Assembly: GCF_021412625.1 (NCBI RefSeq)
Contig: NZ_JAKCFI010000012.1
Location: forward strand, 62,001 to 126,000
Direction: 5' to 3'
Length of the DNA: 64,000 nucleotides
DNA from: Myxococcus stipitatus
GTDB lineage: Bacteria > Myxococcota > Myxococcia > Myxococcales > Myxococcaceae
Positions 1 through 9,372 of this stretch are shown here, piece by piece; the first letter of the stretch is position 1, and every line of letters begins with the position of its first letter. The notes beneath the pieces were generated by a model. It was given only the letters and a program-made list of their open reading frames with translations. It did not search any database and was not told the DNA's origin. Made by a program: the position numbers and the translations under genes.

Positions 1-250
1 GGTGGAACTCCTGGCCGGCGATGTCCATGGAGAGGCTGACCCGCGAGCCCACGTCGTAGGCCTTGCGCGTGCGCAGGCACAGCCCGCCCGCCGACACGTT
101 GATGGAGAACACCCGCAGGGCGCGCGCGGCGTCCTCCTGCTGCGCGAAGCGCACCGCGAACCGGGCGGCCACGCGCTCATCCGCCCTCCGGTTCGCGTAC
201 GTGGCCGGGTCTGCTCCTGCCATCTCTGCTTCCGCCGCCTTGCTTGTCAT
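1..250 (-). CDS. PilZ-domain protein, N-terminal part, cut by the window edge
   Basis: The visible 83 codons start at ATG 248-250 and run off the left edge. Residues 20-83 contain the PilZ signature: RRADERVAARFAVRF, then INVSAGGLCLRT (the NxSxGG turn), then VGSRVSLSMDI. PilZ domains bind cyclic di-GMP through an RxxxR plus D/NxSxxG pair, and both are recognisable here (R20-R25 region and N-V-S-A-G-G). Most myxobacterial PilZ proteins are short, about 110-130 residues, so about two thirds may be visible. An in-frame ATG nine codons further in is an alternative start. The call is from motif reading and the effector role is not visible. Confidence 0.8.
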   Translation of the reverse strand, partial: MTSKAAEAEMAGADPATYANRRADERVAARFAVRFAQQEDAARALRVFSINVSAGGLCLRTRKAYDVGSRVSLSMDIAGQEFH

Positions 251-447
251 GTGCACCCGCTACCCCCAGGTTCCCTGCTGGCGACCACGCCGTCTCCCCT
301 CGACCACCGGGATCCTGACGCGACAGGCCACCCCTCGGGCCCCGGTCATCCGGCAAGTGTCCGCTGCTTTCCAGCCTCGATTCAAGTGGGGCCCCTCGAA
401 TGGGGGGCTTCGGGTATGTGCCACGCTGATTCGACGCGGGAGGATGG

Positions 448-1296
448 ATGCACGCGCGGCGTTGGGTGTGGCTGGGGACCCTCTTGTTGTCACTCGTCCT
501 GGCCGCCTGCGATGACAAGGACCACGACCAGGGCCTGCCCTCCAGTGATTCCGGGACAGACGCGGGCGTGGATGGCGGCCTCCAGGACGGGGGGCTGACA
601 TGCAACGTGGCCCGGCAGGAGGGGTGCGGGGCCGGGGAGAGTTGTCATTTCGCGAACCTTCCCGGGGGCGGGACGGGCAGCCGCTGCTTCGCGGCGGAGT
701 GCGACGTGGTGAAGCAGGACTGCGCGGGGGGCCTGCGGTGCACGTACGTGGGCGACGGGGACACGACGACGCGGCGGTGCGTGGAGGAAGGCACCGGGGT
801 GGAGGGCGCGCACTGCACGCTGGCGCCGTCGGACGCGGGCCTCGAATACGACACGTGCGCGGCGGGCCTGTTCTGCAAGGACGAGCACCCGGGCGACGGG
901 GGCACGGTGTTCGCCTGCCGGCGGCTGTGCCATGCGTCCACGCAGTGCTCGGGCACGGAGGCGTGCAACACGGTGGTGCGGCTGGCGGGGACGACGGAGC
1001 TGCCGCTGCTGTGTGGCGCGCGCTCGCAGCCGTGCGACCCCTTCGCCTCCGCCTGCGCGGCGCCGCTGAGCTGCTACCCCTCCGCCTCCGGCCCGGTGTG
1101 CGCGGGCAGCGGAACGCGGGGCACGGGGGCGTCGTGCGACTTCAGCAACCAGTGCGCGCCAGGCAGCGCGTGTGTGAGCACCGGCGCGGGGCTCACCTGC
1201 AGGCCCCTGTGCAGGCCCGGAGGGACGCCCGCCTGCTCCACGGGCACCTGCCGCCCGCTGAGCGGCAACACGGGGGTGGGCGCGTGCATACCGTGA
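448..1296 (+). CDS. Cys-rich lipoprotein of unknown function
   Basis: This 282-residue protein has a clear lipoprotein signal: charged MHARR, a hydrophobic run, then lipobox L-A-A-C with Cys21 as the lipidation site. The mature part starts with an Asp/Gly-rich linker and then has many spaced cysteines with short C-x3-8-C units, as in secreted disulfide-stabilised proteins common in myxobacteria. No catalytic motif was recognised. GGGAGG at 438-443 is the ribosome binding site. It lies next to two ATGs (444 and 448), and only the one at 448 opens the long frame. Third positions are nearly all G/C, supporting coding. Confidence 0.8.
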   Translation: MHARRWVWLGTLLLSLVLAACDDKDHDQGLPSSDSGTDAGVDGGLQDGGLTCNVARQEGCGAGESCHFANLPGGGTGSRCFAAECDVVKQDCAGGLRCTYVGDGDTTTRRCVEEGTGVEGAHCTLAPSDAGLEYDTCAAGLFCKDEHPGDGGTVFACRRLCHASTQCSGTEACNTVVRLAGTTELPLLCGARSQPCDPFASACAAPLSCYPSASGPVCAGSGTRGTGASCDFSNQCAPGSACVSTGAGLTCRPLCRPGGTPACSTGTCRPLSGNTGVGACIP

Positions 1297-1506
1297 AGCC
1301 CGGTTCCCACTCCGGGCAACTTCGCCTCCCGCGGTGGTAGCGCGAGGGCGACGAGGGGGTCGGTGTTTCGCTGGACGGGCCTGTCCTCTTCTCCGACTCG
1401 GTCGAGGACCGGGGGGGCATGCGGCGAGGGCCTCGCGGGTTGCATACCCCAACGCCTGTCGCCGGGCGGAGGGGTGTACATCGTGCGTCGTCGGGAGGGA
1501 GCGACG

Positions 1507-2778
1507 ATGCGAATGTGGCGGACGTGGCTCGGTACCCTGGCGTGCATGGCGAGCGTGCAGTGGGGATGCACCTCCAGCGACGCCGAGGCCCCGACCTCGG
1601 AGGAGCCTTCCACGGAGACGAACGAGCCCCCGCAGGACGCGAACCGGCCGGAGGGCCCCCTCGAGGTGGCGCCGGTGGTGGTGGATGACGGCGAGGAGCG
1701 GCAGACGCCTCCGCCCGCGCCAGCGCCCGCGCCGGACACGTTCCAGCCCGGCTTCCATCAGGCGCTGCGCGGCTCCCACTCCGTGAGCAGCCTCACCACG
1801 TTCCGCATGCGCATCCCGGTGTCGCGGGCCGGCAAGCGCCTCCAGGTGACGTTCCGCTCGGGAGATGGGAGCCTCGTGCTCCAACGCGCGACGGTGTCCC
1901 GCGTGGGCCCGGACGGCGCGCTGGTGACGACGCCGGTGGCGCTGACGTTCGACGGCAAGCCGGGCTTCACCGCCACGCCCCGTCAGCTGGTGACGTCGGA
2001 CCCGGTGGACTTCGCGACGACCTTCCGCGACGAGCTGGCCATCAGCTTCGAGGTGCGCGGCGCGCTGGCCGCCAGCGCCATCAACGCCTTTCCCGGGGGG
2101 CTGGTGCGCGCGGGCACGCATGCCCTGTCCACCTCGGCGATGGGGGGCGACGCCTTCGAGCGCTCGGTGGGCGTGGCCACGGTGGAGGTGGAGGCCCCCG
2201 CCTCGCGAGCCTTCATCGCCCTGGGCGACAGCATCACCGAGGGCTACATGGGCCTGAGCAACGACACGCGCAACGCGTGGCCGGCGCTGGTGGAGGCGCA
2301 GCTGGGCATCCCCGTGGTGAACTCGGGCGTCAGCGGCCAGGGCTTCTACGACGCCCTGCGCCTGCTGGACGACGAGGTGCTCGCCGTCAAGGGCGTCACC
2401 GACTGCATCGTGCTGCTGGGCACCAACGACCTGGGCGTGACCGGCGGGGAGGCGCAGATGGAGACGCGCATGCTGGTGCTGGTGCAGCGGCTGGAGCCCT
2501 TCTGTCACGTCTGGGTGGGCACGCTGCTGCCCAAGGAGAAGACGAACTACGGTTCGTACGCGCTGGTGAAGACGCAGCGGCTGGACTTCAACGCGTGGTT
2601 GCGCGCGGGAGGCACCGGCGCGGAGGTCATCGACACGGAGGCCGCGACGCGCAGGCCGGACGACGTCCACCGCTTCCTCGACGGGTACGGCGCGGACGGC
2701 ATCCACCCGAGCGCCGAGGGGCACAAGGCCATCGCCGCCGAGGTGGTCCGGGTGCTCCGCGAGAAGGGCGTCCCGTAG
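1507..2778 (+). CDS. SGNH/GDSL-type hydrolase lipoprotein
   Basis: This 423-residue exported esterase-like protein has the SGNH blocks in order. Block I is ALGDSITEG with nucleophile Ser242. Block II is NSGVSGQG, block III is LLGTNDLG (Asn), and the catalytic dyad DGIHP gives Asp397 and His400. Residues 1-21 look like a lipoprotein signal ending in Cys21, although Q-W-G-C is an imperfect lipobox. A Pro/Glu-rich linker follows, and residues 75-230 form an N-terminal beta-rich domain as in two-domain carbohydrate esterases. The frame is open further upstream, but ATG 1507 is preceded by GGGAGGGAG and begins the signal peptide. Substrate (acetylated polysaccharide or lipid) is unknown. Confidence 0.85.
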   Translation: MRMWRTWLGTLACMASVQWGCTSSDAEAPTSEEPSTETNEPPQDANRPEGPLEVAPVVVDDGEERQTPPPAPAPAPDTFQPGFHQALRGSHSVSSLTTFRMRIPVSRAGKRLQVTFRSGDGSLVLQRATVSRVGPDGALVTTPVALTFDGKPGFTATPRQLVTSDPVDFATTFRDELAISFEVRGALAASAINAFPGGLVRAGTHALSTSAMGGDAFERSVGVATVEVEAPASRAFIALGDSITEGYMGLSNDTRNAWPALVEAQLGIPVVNSGVSGQGFYDALRLLDDEVLAVKGVTDCIVLLGTNDLGVTGGEAQMETRMLVLVQRLEPFCHVWVGTLLPKEKTNYGSYALVKTQRLDFNAWLRAGGTGAEVIDTEAATRRPDDVHRFLDGYGADGIHPSAEGHKAIAAEVVRVLREKGVP

Positions 2779-2799
2779 CGGGCCGCCCGCCCCCCGGCC

Positions 2800-3513
2800 T
2801 CACGCGCCCCCGGGGCCGAGCACGTCGTGCAGCACGAGCAGCCTCGCCAGCGCGGGCGGGGCCAGCAGCCAGTCGCGGGCCATGGGCACCCAGCGCACCG
2901 GGGCCCCGGCGGCCTCCAACCTCGCGTTCACCGCCTGCAACAGGGGCGCGAAGGTCTTCGTGGGGTCCTCCCAGTCGCCGGCCCCCGCGGGCAACTGGTC
3001 CGCGCCCGGCTCCACGACGAACAGCTCGCGGCCCTCGACGGGGCGCGCCGCGAAGCCGGGCAGGTACGGTTGCATCGCCGCGGCCAGCCGCTCCAGCAGC
3101 GCGGCGTCCTCGTAGGGGTGGGACAGCTCCCAGTCGAAGAAGGTGGGGAGCTGGGCGAGCAGCTCCGCGCGCAGCGGGTCCTCCCTGCTGGCGCGCCAGT
3201 GGTGCTCCGCGAGGTCATAGGCGGTGGCGGGCACCTTCAGCTCCCACGCCTCCAGCTTCGCCAGCAGCTCGCCCATGCGCTCCACCAACTCCGGGGGAGG
3301 CTCGGCGCGCGACACCCAGCGCACGCCGGAGGCGGACAGGCCCCGGCGCTCCGCCCTCACCCGGTCGCCCACGCGGAACTGGAGGGGCTGCTCGCCGGAC
3401 TCCGGCTCCGGGTAGAGCGGCGCGTTGACGAGCCCGCCGCCCGAGTCCGGACGGAGCCGGACGAAGCCGTGCCTCGGGTTGACCTCCTCCACGGTGAACG
3501 TGTCCTGGGGCAT
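2800..3513 (-). CDS. Conserved hypothetical protein downstream of ppc
   Basis: This 237-residue soluble protein has no signal peptide. It opens with MPQDTFTVEEVNPRHGFVRL and an early small beta-rich segment (residues 1-60) that could be a cold-shock or SH3-like fold. A Glu/Leu-rich helical middle follows. No known catalytic motif was found. ATG 3513 has a strong site, AGGAGGATGGG, just upstream. The gene lies 31 bases behind ppc on the same strand and may be co-transcribed. It converges with the SGNH hydrolase gene with a 21-base gap. Confidence 0.7.
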   Translation of the reverse strand: MPQDTFTVEEVNPRHGFVRLRPDSGGGLVNAPLYPEPESGEQPLQFRVGDRVRAERRGLSASGVRWVSRAEPPPELVERMGELLAKLEAWELKVPATAYDLAEHHWRASREDPLRAELLAQLPTFFDWELSHPYEDAALLERLAAAMQPYLPGFAARPVEGRELFVVEPGADQLPAGAGDWEDPTKTFAPLLQAVNARLEAAGAPVRWVPMARDWLLAPPALARLLVLHDVLGPGGA

Positions 3514-3544
3514 CCCATCCTCCTCGCGCTCTCGCGCGGCAACA

Positions 3545-6217
3545 CTAACCGGTGTTGCGCATGCCAGCCGCGATTCCGTTCAGGGAGAGCAGCAGTGGAC
3601 GGTCGCAGTCGCCCACGCCCTCGCGCTTGCGCCGCAGCAGCTCCACCTGGAGGAACGACATGGGGTCCACGTAGGGGTTTCGCAGGGAGATGGCGCGCTG
3701 GAGCTGGGGGTTGTGGTCCAGCAGCTTCGCCTCGCCCGTCAGCTTCTTGACCTGCTTGCGCGTGCGCCGGTGCTCCTGCTGGATGCGCCGCCACAGCGGC
3801 CGCGTGGCCGCGGGGGCCAGCGTGGCGTAGCGCCCGGCGATGGCCATGTCCGACTTGGCCAGCACCATGGTGACGTTGTCGATGACGGCCTTGAAGAAGG
3901 GCCACACGCGGTACATGCGCTTGAGCAGCGCGGCCCCACCCGCCTCCCGGGAGAAGGCCTCCAACGCCGCCCCCACGCCATACCAGCCCGGGAGGATGGC
4001 CCGGTTCTGCGTCCAGGCGAACACCCAGGGGATGGCCCTCAGCGTCTCCAGGCCTCCCGCCTTGCGCTTGCTGGGGCGCGAGCCGATGGGGAGCGCCGAA
4101 ATCTCCTCCACGGGCGTGGCGGCGGTGAACAGCGACAGGAACTCCGGGTCGTCCCAGACGAGCGCGCGGTACGCCACGCGCCCCGTCTCCGCCAGCGTGT
4201 CGAAGGCCGCGCGGAAGGCGCGCTCGTCCTCGTCCGAGGGGCGCGGCTGCGCGTCCAGGTGGTGCTGGAGCACGCCCCCCAGCACGAGCTCCAGCGTGCG
4301 CCGGGCCAGCGCCGGACGGGCGTACTTGTGGTCCAGCGCCTCGCCCTGCTCCGTCGCCTTGTAGCCACCCGCCACCGCGCCCCGGGGCAGCGCGAGGATG
4401 GCCTCCTGCGCGGGGCCGCCGCCCCGGGCCACGGACTCGCCGCGCCCGTGGAACAGGCGCAGCGGCACGCCCGCCTCGCCAGACACCTGCGTGAGCGCCA
4501 CCTGGGCGCGGTAGAGCGCCGCGCTGGCGGCCAGCAGGCCCACCTCCTTGCCGGAGTCGCTGTAGCCCACCATCACCTCCTGCGCCCCGCGCGCGTCGAG
4601 GTGGCGGCGGTACTCGGGGTGCGCGAAGAGCACGCGCAGCACCTGGGGCCCGCCGTCGAGCGCGCCCAGCTGCTCGAAGAGGGGCACCACGTCCACGGTG
4701 GCGCAGCCGCGCCGCTCGTCCCACAGGCCCGCGTGCTTCACGCACCGGAAGGCCGCGAGCACGTCCTCCGCCGTGCTGGCCATGCTGAGGATGAGCGTGC
4801 GGCACGCGGGCTCGCCGGCTTCCGCCTGCGCGTCCTTCAGCCGCGCCAGCACCTCGAGCAGCCGGCGCCCGCCCTCCGTCGGCGCGGGGCCGCCCGCCTC
4901 GAGCGACGCGGCCGCGCTCACCGCGTCCTCGGCCGGCACGCGCGCCTCCAGCTCCGCCAGGGACAGGCCCAGCGCGCAGACGCGCTCGCGCACGCGCCGC
5001 ACCTCCCGCGCGCCCGCGTGCGTCGCCTTCGCCTCCTCCAGCGAGCCCAGCAGCAGGTCCAGGTCCGCCAGCAGCGCCTCCGGGGTGCGGTATGCCGTAT
5101 CGGGCAGCGCGCCCGCCTCGCCGGTGCGCTGGGCCAGCACGTGCCGCAGGGCCTGGTCCAGGCGCTCCTCCATGAAGCGCAGCTTGCGGCGCCAGGGCTC
5201 GCCGACGGTGCGCGGCCCCAGCCGCCGCAGGGCCTCCGGCAGCTCCGCCGCGTCGCGCTCCAGCGAGCGCAGCAGCGCCTCCGGGGGCCGTGCGTGCCGC
5301 TCCGACTGGGAGAGCATCCCGCCCAGCCGCTCCAGCTCGCGCGCCAGCGCGCGGAGGCCCCGCGCGCGGTGGGCCCTCAGCGTGTCGGAGAACACCTCGG
5401 GCGTCACCAGGGGGTTGCCGTCCATGTCGCCCCCCACCCACGAGTGGATGCGCAAGGGCGTGTCCACCGCGCCGAGCGGCTCGCCATAGGCGCGCTCGAA
5501 GGCCCACGACACCAGCTCCGGCAGCTCGGCCAGCTCGCGCGCGAGCACCTCCTCGACGTACCAGAGGACGTTCTTCACCTCGTCGCCCACCGTGGGCCGC
5601 TCCCGGCGCAGCTCGTCCGTCTGCCACAGGGTGGTGATCTCCTCGCGCAGCGACTCGAGGTTGTCCGCGCTCTCGCGGGGCGTCAGCTCGGTCCGGTCGC
5701 GCTCCTCCAGCAGCACCGCCATGCGGTAGAGCTTCTCGAGCAGCGTGCGGCGCACCGCCTGCGTGGGGTGCGCGGTGAGCGTCAGCGTCACCCGCATCGC
5801 TCGGAGCGCCTCGCGCACGCGCGCGGCCGGCACGCCCGCGTCCTTGAGCGCCAGGAGCGTGGCCTCCATCGATCCACGCTGCGGACTGGGCGACTCGACG
5901 CTCGCGTGGGCGCGGGCGCGGCGGATGCGGTGGTGCTGCTCCGCCAGGTTGACCAGCTGGAAGTACACGGAGAAGGCGCGAAGCACCGGCTCCGTCTGCC
6001 CCAGGGGGAGCTTCTCGAGCAGCCCCGCCAGCTCCGCCGCGGACGCGCGGCGCCCCGCCAGGGGGCCCCTGCGCCGCTGGATGGCCAGCCTGCGGACCTC
6101 CTCCTCCAGGTCGAACAGCGCTTGCCCCTCCTGTTCGACGAGCACCTCCCCCAGCAGTCGGCCGAGCAGGCGGACATCACGACGCAGGGGCTGATCCACG
6201 GGACGCATGCGAGCCAT
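3545..6217 (-). CDS. ppc: Phosphoenolpyruvate carboxylase
   Basis: This 890-residue enzyme carboxylates phosphoenolpyruvate to oxaloacetate with bicarbonate, replenishing the TCA cycle. Signatures in order are LTLTAHPTQ (His150, equivalent of E. coli His138), SWVGGDMDGNP, VGYSDSGKE (about residue 550), FHGRGESVARGGGP (about 590, catalytic loop), FAWTQNRAILPGWYG (about 730) and the C-terminal GIAAGMRNTG that ends nearly all bacterial PEPCs. Length is normal (880-900). Two oddities are HPTQ instead of the usual HPTE and GDMDGNP instead of GDRDGNP. It is transcribed divergently from the glycosyltransferase gene and is followed by a small unknown gene. Confidence 0.96.
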   Translation of the reverse strand: MARMRPVDQPLRRDVRLLGRLLGEVLVEQEGQALFDLEEEVRRLAIQRRRGPLAGRRASAAELAGLLEKLPLGQTEPVLRAFSVYFQLVNLAEQHHRIRRARAHASVESPSPQRGSMEATLLALKDAGVPAARVREALRAMRVTLTLTAHPTQAVRRTLLEKLYRMAVLLEERDRTELTPRESADNLESLREEITTLWQTDELRRERPTVGDEVKNVLWYVEEVLARELAELPELVSWAFERAYGEPLGAVDTPLRIHSWVGGDMDGNPLVTPEVFSDTLRAHRARGLRALARELERLGGMLSQSERHARPPEALLRSLERDAAELPEALRRLGPRTVGEPWRRKLRFMEERLDQALRHVLAQRTGEAGALPDTAYRTPEALLADLDLLLGSLEEAKATHAGAREVRRVRERVCALGLSLAELEARVPAEDAVSAAASLEAGGPAPTEGGRRLLEVLARLKDAQAEAGEPACRTLILSMASTAEDVLAAFRCVKHAGLWDERRGCATVDVVPLFEQLGALDGGPQVLRVLFAHPEYRRHLDARGAQEVMVGYSDSGKEVGLLAASAALYRAQVALTQVSGEAGVPLRLFHGRGESVARGGGPAQEAILALPRGAVAGGYKATEQGEALDHKYARPALARRTLELVLGGVLQHHLDAQPRPSDEDERAFRAAFDTLAETGRVAYRALVWDDPEFLSLFTAATPVEEISALPIGSRPSKRKAGGLETLRAIPWVFAWTQNRAILPGWYGVGAALEAFSREAGGAALLKRMYRVWPFFKAVIDNVTMVLAKSDMAIAGRYATLAPAATRPLWRRIQQEHRRTRKQVKKLTGEAKLLDHNPQLQRAISLRNPYVDPMSFLQVELLRRKREGVGDCDRPLLLSLNGIAAGMRNTG

Positions 6218-6336
6218 AGCGGCGGGGACGCTAACCGCTTCCCGCGCCCCACGCCCGCCCGTTGAAGGGGATTCGCCTCGGATTGGACGGGACGACCCGC
6301 CCCGGCGCGCCGGGACATCCGGTATGGTTCACGGCC

Positions 6337-8691
6337 GTGAGCACGAGCCGTCCTTCGACCCGGCGAGGAATCCTCCCCATCGCCTTGCTGGCAGTCTGTG
6401 TGGCGCACGTCGTGCTGGGCCTGGTCCTGCTGCCCGACAGCATGTTCACCAAGTACCCCGACAGCGCGCGGCTCTTGAGCTCGGGACGGATGCTCCCGGA
6501 GCAGGGGGCGGACTTCAGCCCCCTGTACCTCCTGCTCAACGTCGCGCTGTCCCCCGGGGCCCTGCGCGTGGCGCAGAGCCTGGCGGGCGCGCTCGGGCTC
6601 GTGGCGGTGTACATCCTGGGGGCGCGGCTGCTCTCGCGCGCCGCGGGGTGGGTGGCCGCCGCGCTCGTCGCCACGACGACGTCCGTCCTCGTGTACGAGG
6701 CCACGCTGGAGCCCGACCTGCTGGTGATGGTGTTGAACCTGGGCGCGCTCGCGCTGCTGGCCCACGCCCTGCCGGACTTCCGGACGCGGTGGCTGGTGGG
6801 CGCGGGCCTGCTGCTGGGCCTGTCCGGCGCGACGCGGCCCACCGGGCTCGCCATCCTCGTGCTCGCCGGCGCGTGGCTGGCGTGGCGGACGCGGCGCTCC
6901 CCGCCGCGCGCGCGGCTCACCGCGGTGGGGGCGCTCCTGGTGACGGGGCTGGTGGCGAGCTGGCTGCCGGCCCAGGTCATCCGCGCGACGGTGGGCTCGC
7001 ACCTGGGGGCGACCATGAGCGCGGGCGCGGTGCTGCACATGGGCAACCGCCCGGAGGGCACCGGCCTGGGCGCCCAAGCCCCCACCCTCATCAAGCAATA
7101 CGAGACGCAGTTCCGAGGGGCGGACCGCCCCGACCACGCGCACAGCCTCTACCGCCAGTTCGCGCGCGCGGAGGCGGGGGCGGACCTGTCGCCCGCGGCC
7201 ACCGAGCGCTTCTGGATGCGCAAGACGCTGAACTTCGCGCTCGAGGAGCCCGGCACCTTCCTGGGACTCCAGGGGCGCAAGCTCGCGTTCTTCCTCTTCG
7301 GCCCGGAGGGACACGACATCTCCGAGGTGCGCGACGCGGACGACCGGCTCGCGGGCCTCCCCCTGGTGAGCGCGCAGGCGCTGGGGCTGGTGGGGCTGGC
7401 GGGGCTGCTCGTGGCGCTCGCGCGGCGGAGGCACGTCGGCCTCGTGGTGCTCTACCTGGGCACGAGCGCCGCGCTGGCGGTGGGCTTCTACGTGGTGAGC
7501 CGCTACCGGGTCGCCGCGCTGCCCGCGTGGGCGCTGCTCGCCGGCGCGCTCGCGGTGGAGGGATTCGAGGCACGGCGCCAGCCCCGCGCGCTGCTGGCGC
7601 TGGCCTTCACGCTGGCCGCCTGCCTTACCCTCCCCGCCCTGTTCCCCTTCGTGCGCGACGTGGACCGGATGCTCGCGCGCACCGAGGCGGTGGGTGGCCA
7701 GGGCCGCGCGCTGAGCACGGCCCTGCGCGCCGGGAACTACGACGAGGCGACCCAGGCCTTCGTCCAGCTCCAGGCCGCCCACCCCTTCACCGCGCTCGCC
7801 CGCGCCCTGCGCGGCATCCCCTTCGAGTCCCCCGCCGTCGCCGAGCGCTCGGGGGCGCTCGCGGTGGAGCGGCTCGGCACGGACAGCGCGCTGGACCTGT
7901 ACGTCGCCGCGGAGCTGGCGCGGCGCGCGGGCCACTGTCCCCAGGCCATCGAGGCGGCGCGGCTGGCCGAGGACGCGGGCTACCGGGGCGCGTTCTACGA
8001 CACCTCCATGGACCCGGCGCTCGTCCGCGCGGACTGCCTGCTCCAGCAGGGGGACCGGGCGGGCGCGCTGCGCGCGGCGGAGGACTCCCTGGAGCGTCGC
8101 GGCGGCACCCTCGACGGCCTGGCCTTCGCCGTGGCCGCGGCGGAGGCCCTCCCGGACGATGCGGGCGAGCGACGCGCGCGCTGGGAGGCCCGGCTCTTCT
8201 CGTTGCACGACCTGGCGAGCGCGCGACAGGCCCGGGGCCTCGCGCGCCTGCGTTGGGGGCGCTACGCCGGCGCGCTGGAGGACGCGGACGCGGTGCTCGC
8301 CGTCATCCCCGACCTCGCCGTCACCCACCACCTGCGGGCCGCCGCCCTCGCCGGACTGGGCCGCGACGCCGAGGCGCTCCAGGCCTACACGCGGGCGCTG
8401 CGGACGCTGCCGAGCTTCAACTTCCCGACAGCGCCCCTCGAGCGGGCCGTGGCCGCGCGGCTGGCGGAGGCGCCGGACTCTCCCGGCGTCCTCGCGCTGG
8501 CCACCGAACACCACCTGCGCGCGGGACGGCTGGAGCTGGCTCGGACGCTCGCCTCGCGCGCCAGCGCCGCCGCGCCACGCGACGCCGGACTGGCGGCCCT
8601 CGCCCAGGAGCTGGCGAAGGCGCGCCCCGCGGGCGTGCCGGTGCCCGCGCCCCCCACCCCGCCCCAGGCCCAGAACGCGCCGTCGCCCTGA
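6337..8691 (+). CDS. GT39/ArnT-like membrane glycosyltransferase with C-terminal TPR region
   Basis: About 784 residues. A short cytosolic N-terminus is followed by roughly 11-13 hydrophobic helices (to about residue 440) typical of GT-C glycosyltransferases that use polyprenyl-phosphate sugars. The acidic DSARLL in the first periplasmic loop is a candidate catalytic Asp. From about residue 470 the protein is soluble, with Ala/Leu/Arg helix pairs such as LARLRWGRYAGALEDADAVL and HLRAAALAGLGRDAEALQAY that read as TPR repeats. GTG 6337 was chosen because it directly precedes the first membrane segment. An in-frame TTG at 6262 is possible. The acceptor (lipid A, protein or polymer) is unknown. 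Confidence 0.75.
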   Translation: MSTSRPSTRRGILPIALLAVCVAHVVLGLVLLPDSMFTKYPDSARLLSSGRMLPEQGADFSPLYLLLNVALSPGALRVAQSLAGALGLVAVYILGARLLSRAAGWVAAALVATTTSVLVYEATLEPDLLVMVLNLGALALLAHALPDFRTRWLVGAGLLLGLSGATRPTGLAILVLAGAWLAWRTRRSPPRARLTAVGALLVTGLVASWLPAQVIRATVGSHLGATMSAGAVLHMGNRPEGTGLGAQAPTLIKQYETQFRGADRPDHAHSLYRQFARAEAGADLSPAATERFWMRKTLNFALEEPGTFLGLQGRKLAFFLFGPEGHDISEVRDADDRLAGLPLVSAQALGLVGLAGLLVALARRRHVGLVVLYLGTSAALAVGFYVVSRYRVAALPAWALLAGALAVEGFEARRQPRALLALAFTLAACLTLPALFPFVRDVDRMLARTEAVGGQGRALSTALRAGNYDEATQAFVQLQAAHPFTALARALRGIPFESPAVAERSGALAVERLGTDSALDLYVAAELARRAGHCPQAIEAARLAEDAGYRGAFYDTSMDPALVRADCLLQQGDRAGALRAAEDSLERRGGTLDGLAFAVAAAEALPDDAGERRARWEARLFSLHDLASARQARGLARLRWGRYAGALEDADAVLAVIPDLAVTHHLRAAALAGLGRDAEALQAYTRALRTLPSFNFPTAPLERAVAARLAEAPDSPGVLALATEHHLRAGRLELARTLASRASAAAPRDAGLAALAQELAKARPAGVPVPAPPTPPQAQNAPSP

Positions 8692-8699
8692 GGCCTGTG

Positions 8700-8728
8700 C
8701 GCCACGCGACCTCGACGCCCGCGTGGCG
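8700..8728. terminator. Bidirectional hairpin between convergent genes
   Basis: CGCCACGCG at 8700-8708 pairs perfectly with CGCGTGGCG at 8720-8728 around an 11-base loop. It sits between the convergent stops of the glycosyltransferase (8691) and the secreted protein (8737). There is no T-run, so termination may be Rho-assisted. Confidence 0.6.
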
Positions 8729-8736
8729 GGGGCCGC

Positions 8737-9372
8737 TCACTCGAGGCCTTCGCGGACGGGGATGTGGATGACCGACCCATTCGGGCAGAAGTAGGTGAGC
8801 ATCTTCTTCTGCTTGAAGTTCCCCGTCAGGCCACCGCGCTCATAGCCGGCGCGAATCTCGAACAGGGTGCGCGGGAACGGCAGCGGCACGGGCACGGAGA
8901 GCGTCGACGTCTCGATGCTCACCTCGACGCTCGCGACCTCGCCCCCGTCCAGGCCGAAGAACCGCGCCACGCCGGGGTACGTGCCCACGCGGACGTCCTT
9001 CGCGTCCGCCGTGACGTTCACCCGGTAGTAGCCCACGGGGATGGCGCTCGCCGGCACGTCCAGGTACACGAAGCCGACGTCGACGCCCTGCGGGAAGCGC
9101 GTGGCGGGGACCTGCTCGAACCCCGCGATGCTGGTGCCCACCAGCAGGGCGCCCTCCGTCGTCGCCGTGGCCAGCTGCTCGAGGTTGAGGGAGACGCCCG
9201 CGGCCCGCGCCGCGCTGGCGAGCACGTCCGCGGGGTCCGGACACGCGGCCGCGGCGGGCGCGGACTCGCCGGCTTCGGCCGCCGGGCACCGGGGCGCCTG
9301 CGCCCACGAGGCACTGGAGACGAACGACAGGGACACGACGAGCGTCACGAGCTTGAAGACATGCAGGGTCAT
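8737..9372 (-). CDS. Secreted protein of unknown function
   Basis: This 211-residue protein has a Sec signal peptide: MTLHVFK, a hydrophobic core and S-S-A-S-W-A before Gln, with cleavage near residue 24. The mature part has an acidic, Cys-containing N-terminus (two Cys, possibly a disulfide). It continues into a beta-rich domain with alternating segments such as VGFVYLDVPASAIPVGYYRV, and ends with a third Cys in YFCPNGS. No enzyme motif was recognised. It is divergent from the gene at 9704, with two matched palindromes in between. Confidence 0.75.
   Translation of the reverse strand: MTLHVFKLVTLVVSLSFVSSASWAQAPRCPAAEAGESAPAAAACPDPADVLASAARAAGVSLNLEQLATATTEGALLVGTSIAGFEQVPATRFPQGVDVGFVYLDVPASAIPVGYYRVNVTADAKDVRVGTYPGVARFFGLDGGEVASVEVSIETSTLSVPVPLPFPRTLFEIRAGYERGGLTGNFKQKKMLTYFCPNGSVIHIPVREGLE

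Noticed and set aside
490..2724. Long open frame antisense to the lipoprotein and SGNH genes
   Set aside because: Arg/His/Ala-rich translation and the clear motifs on the other strand show it is a shadow of high G+C.
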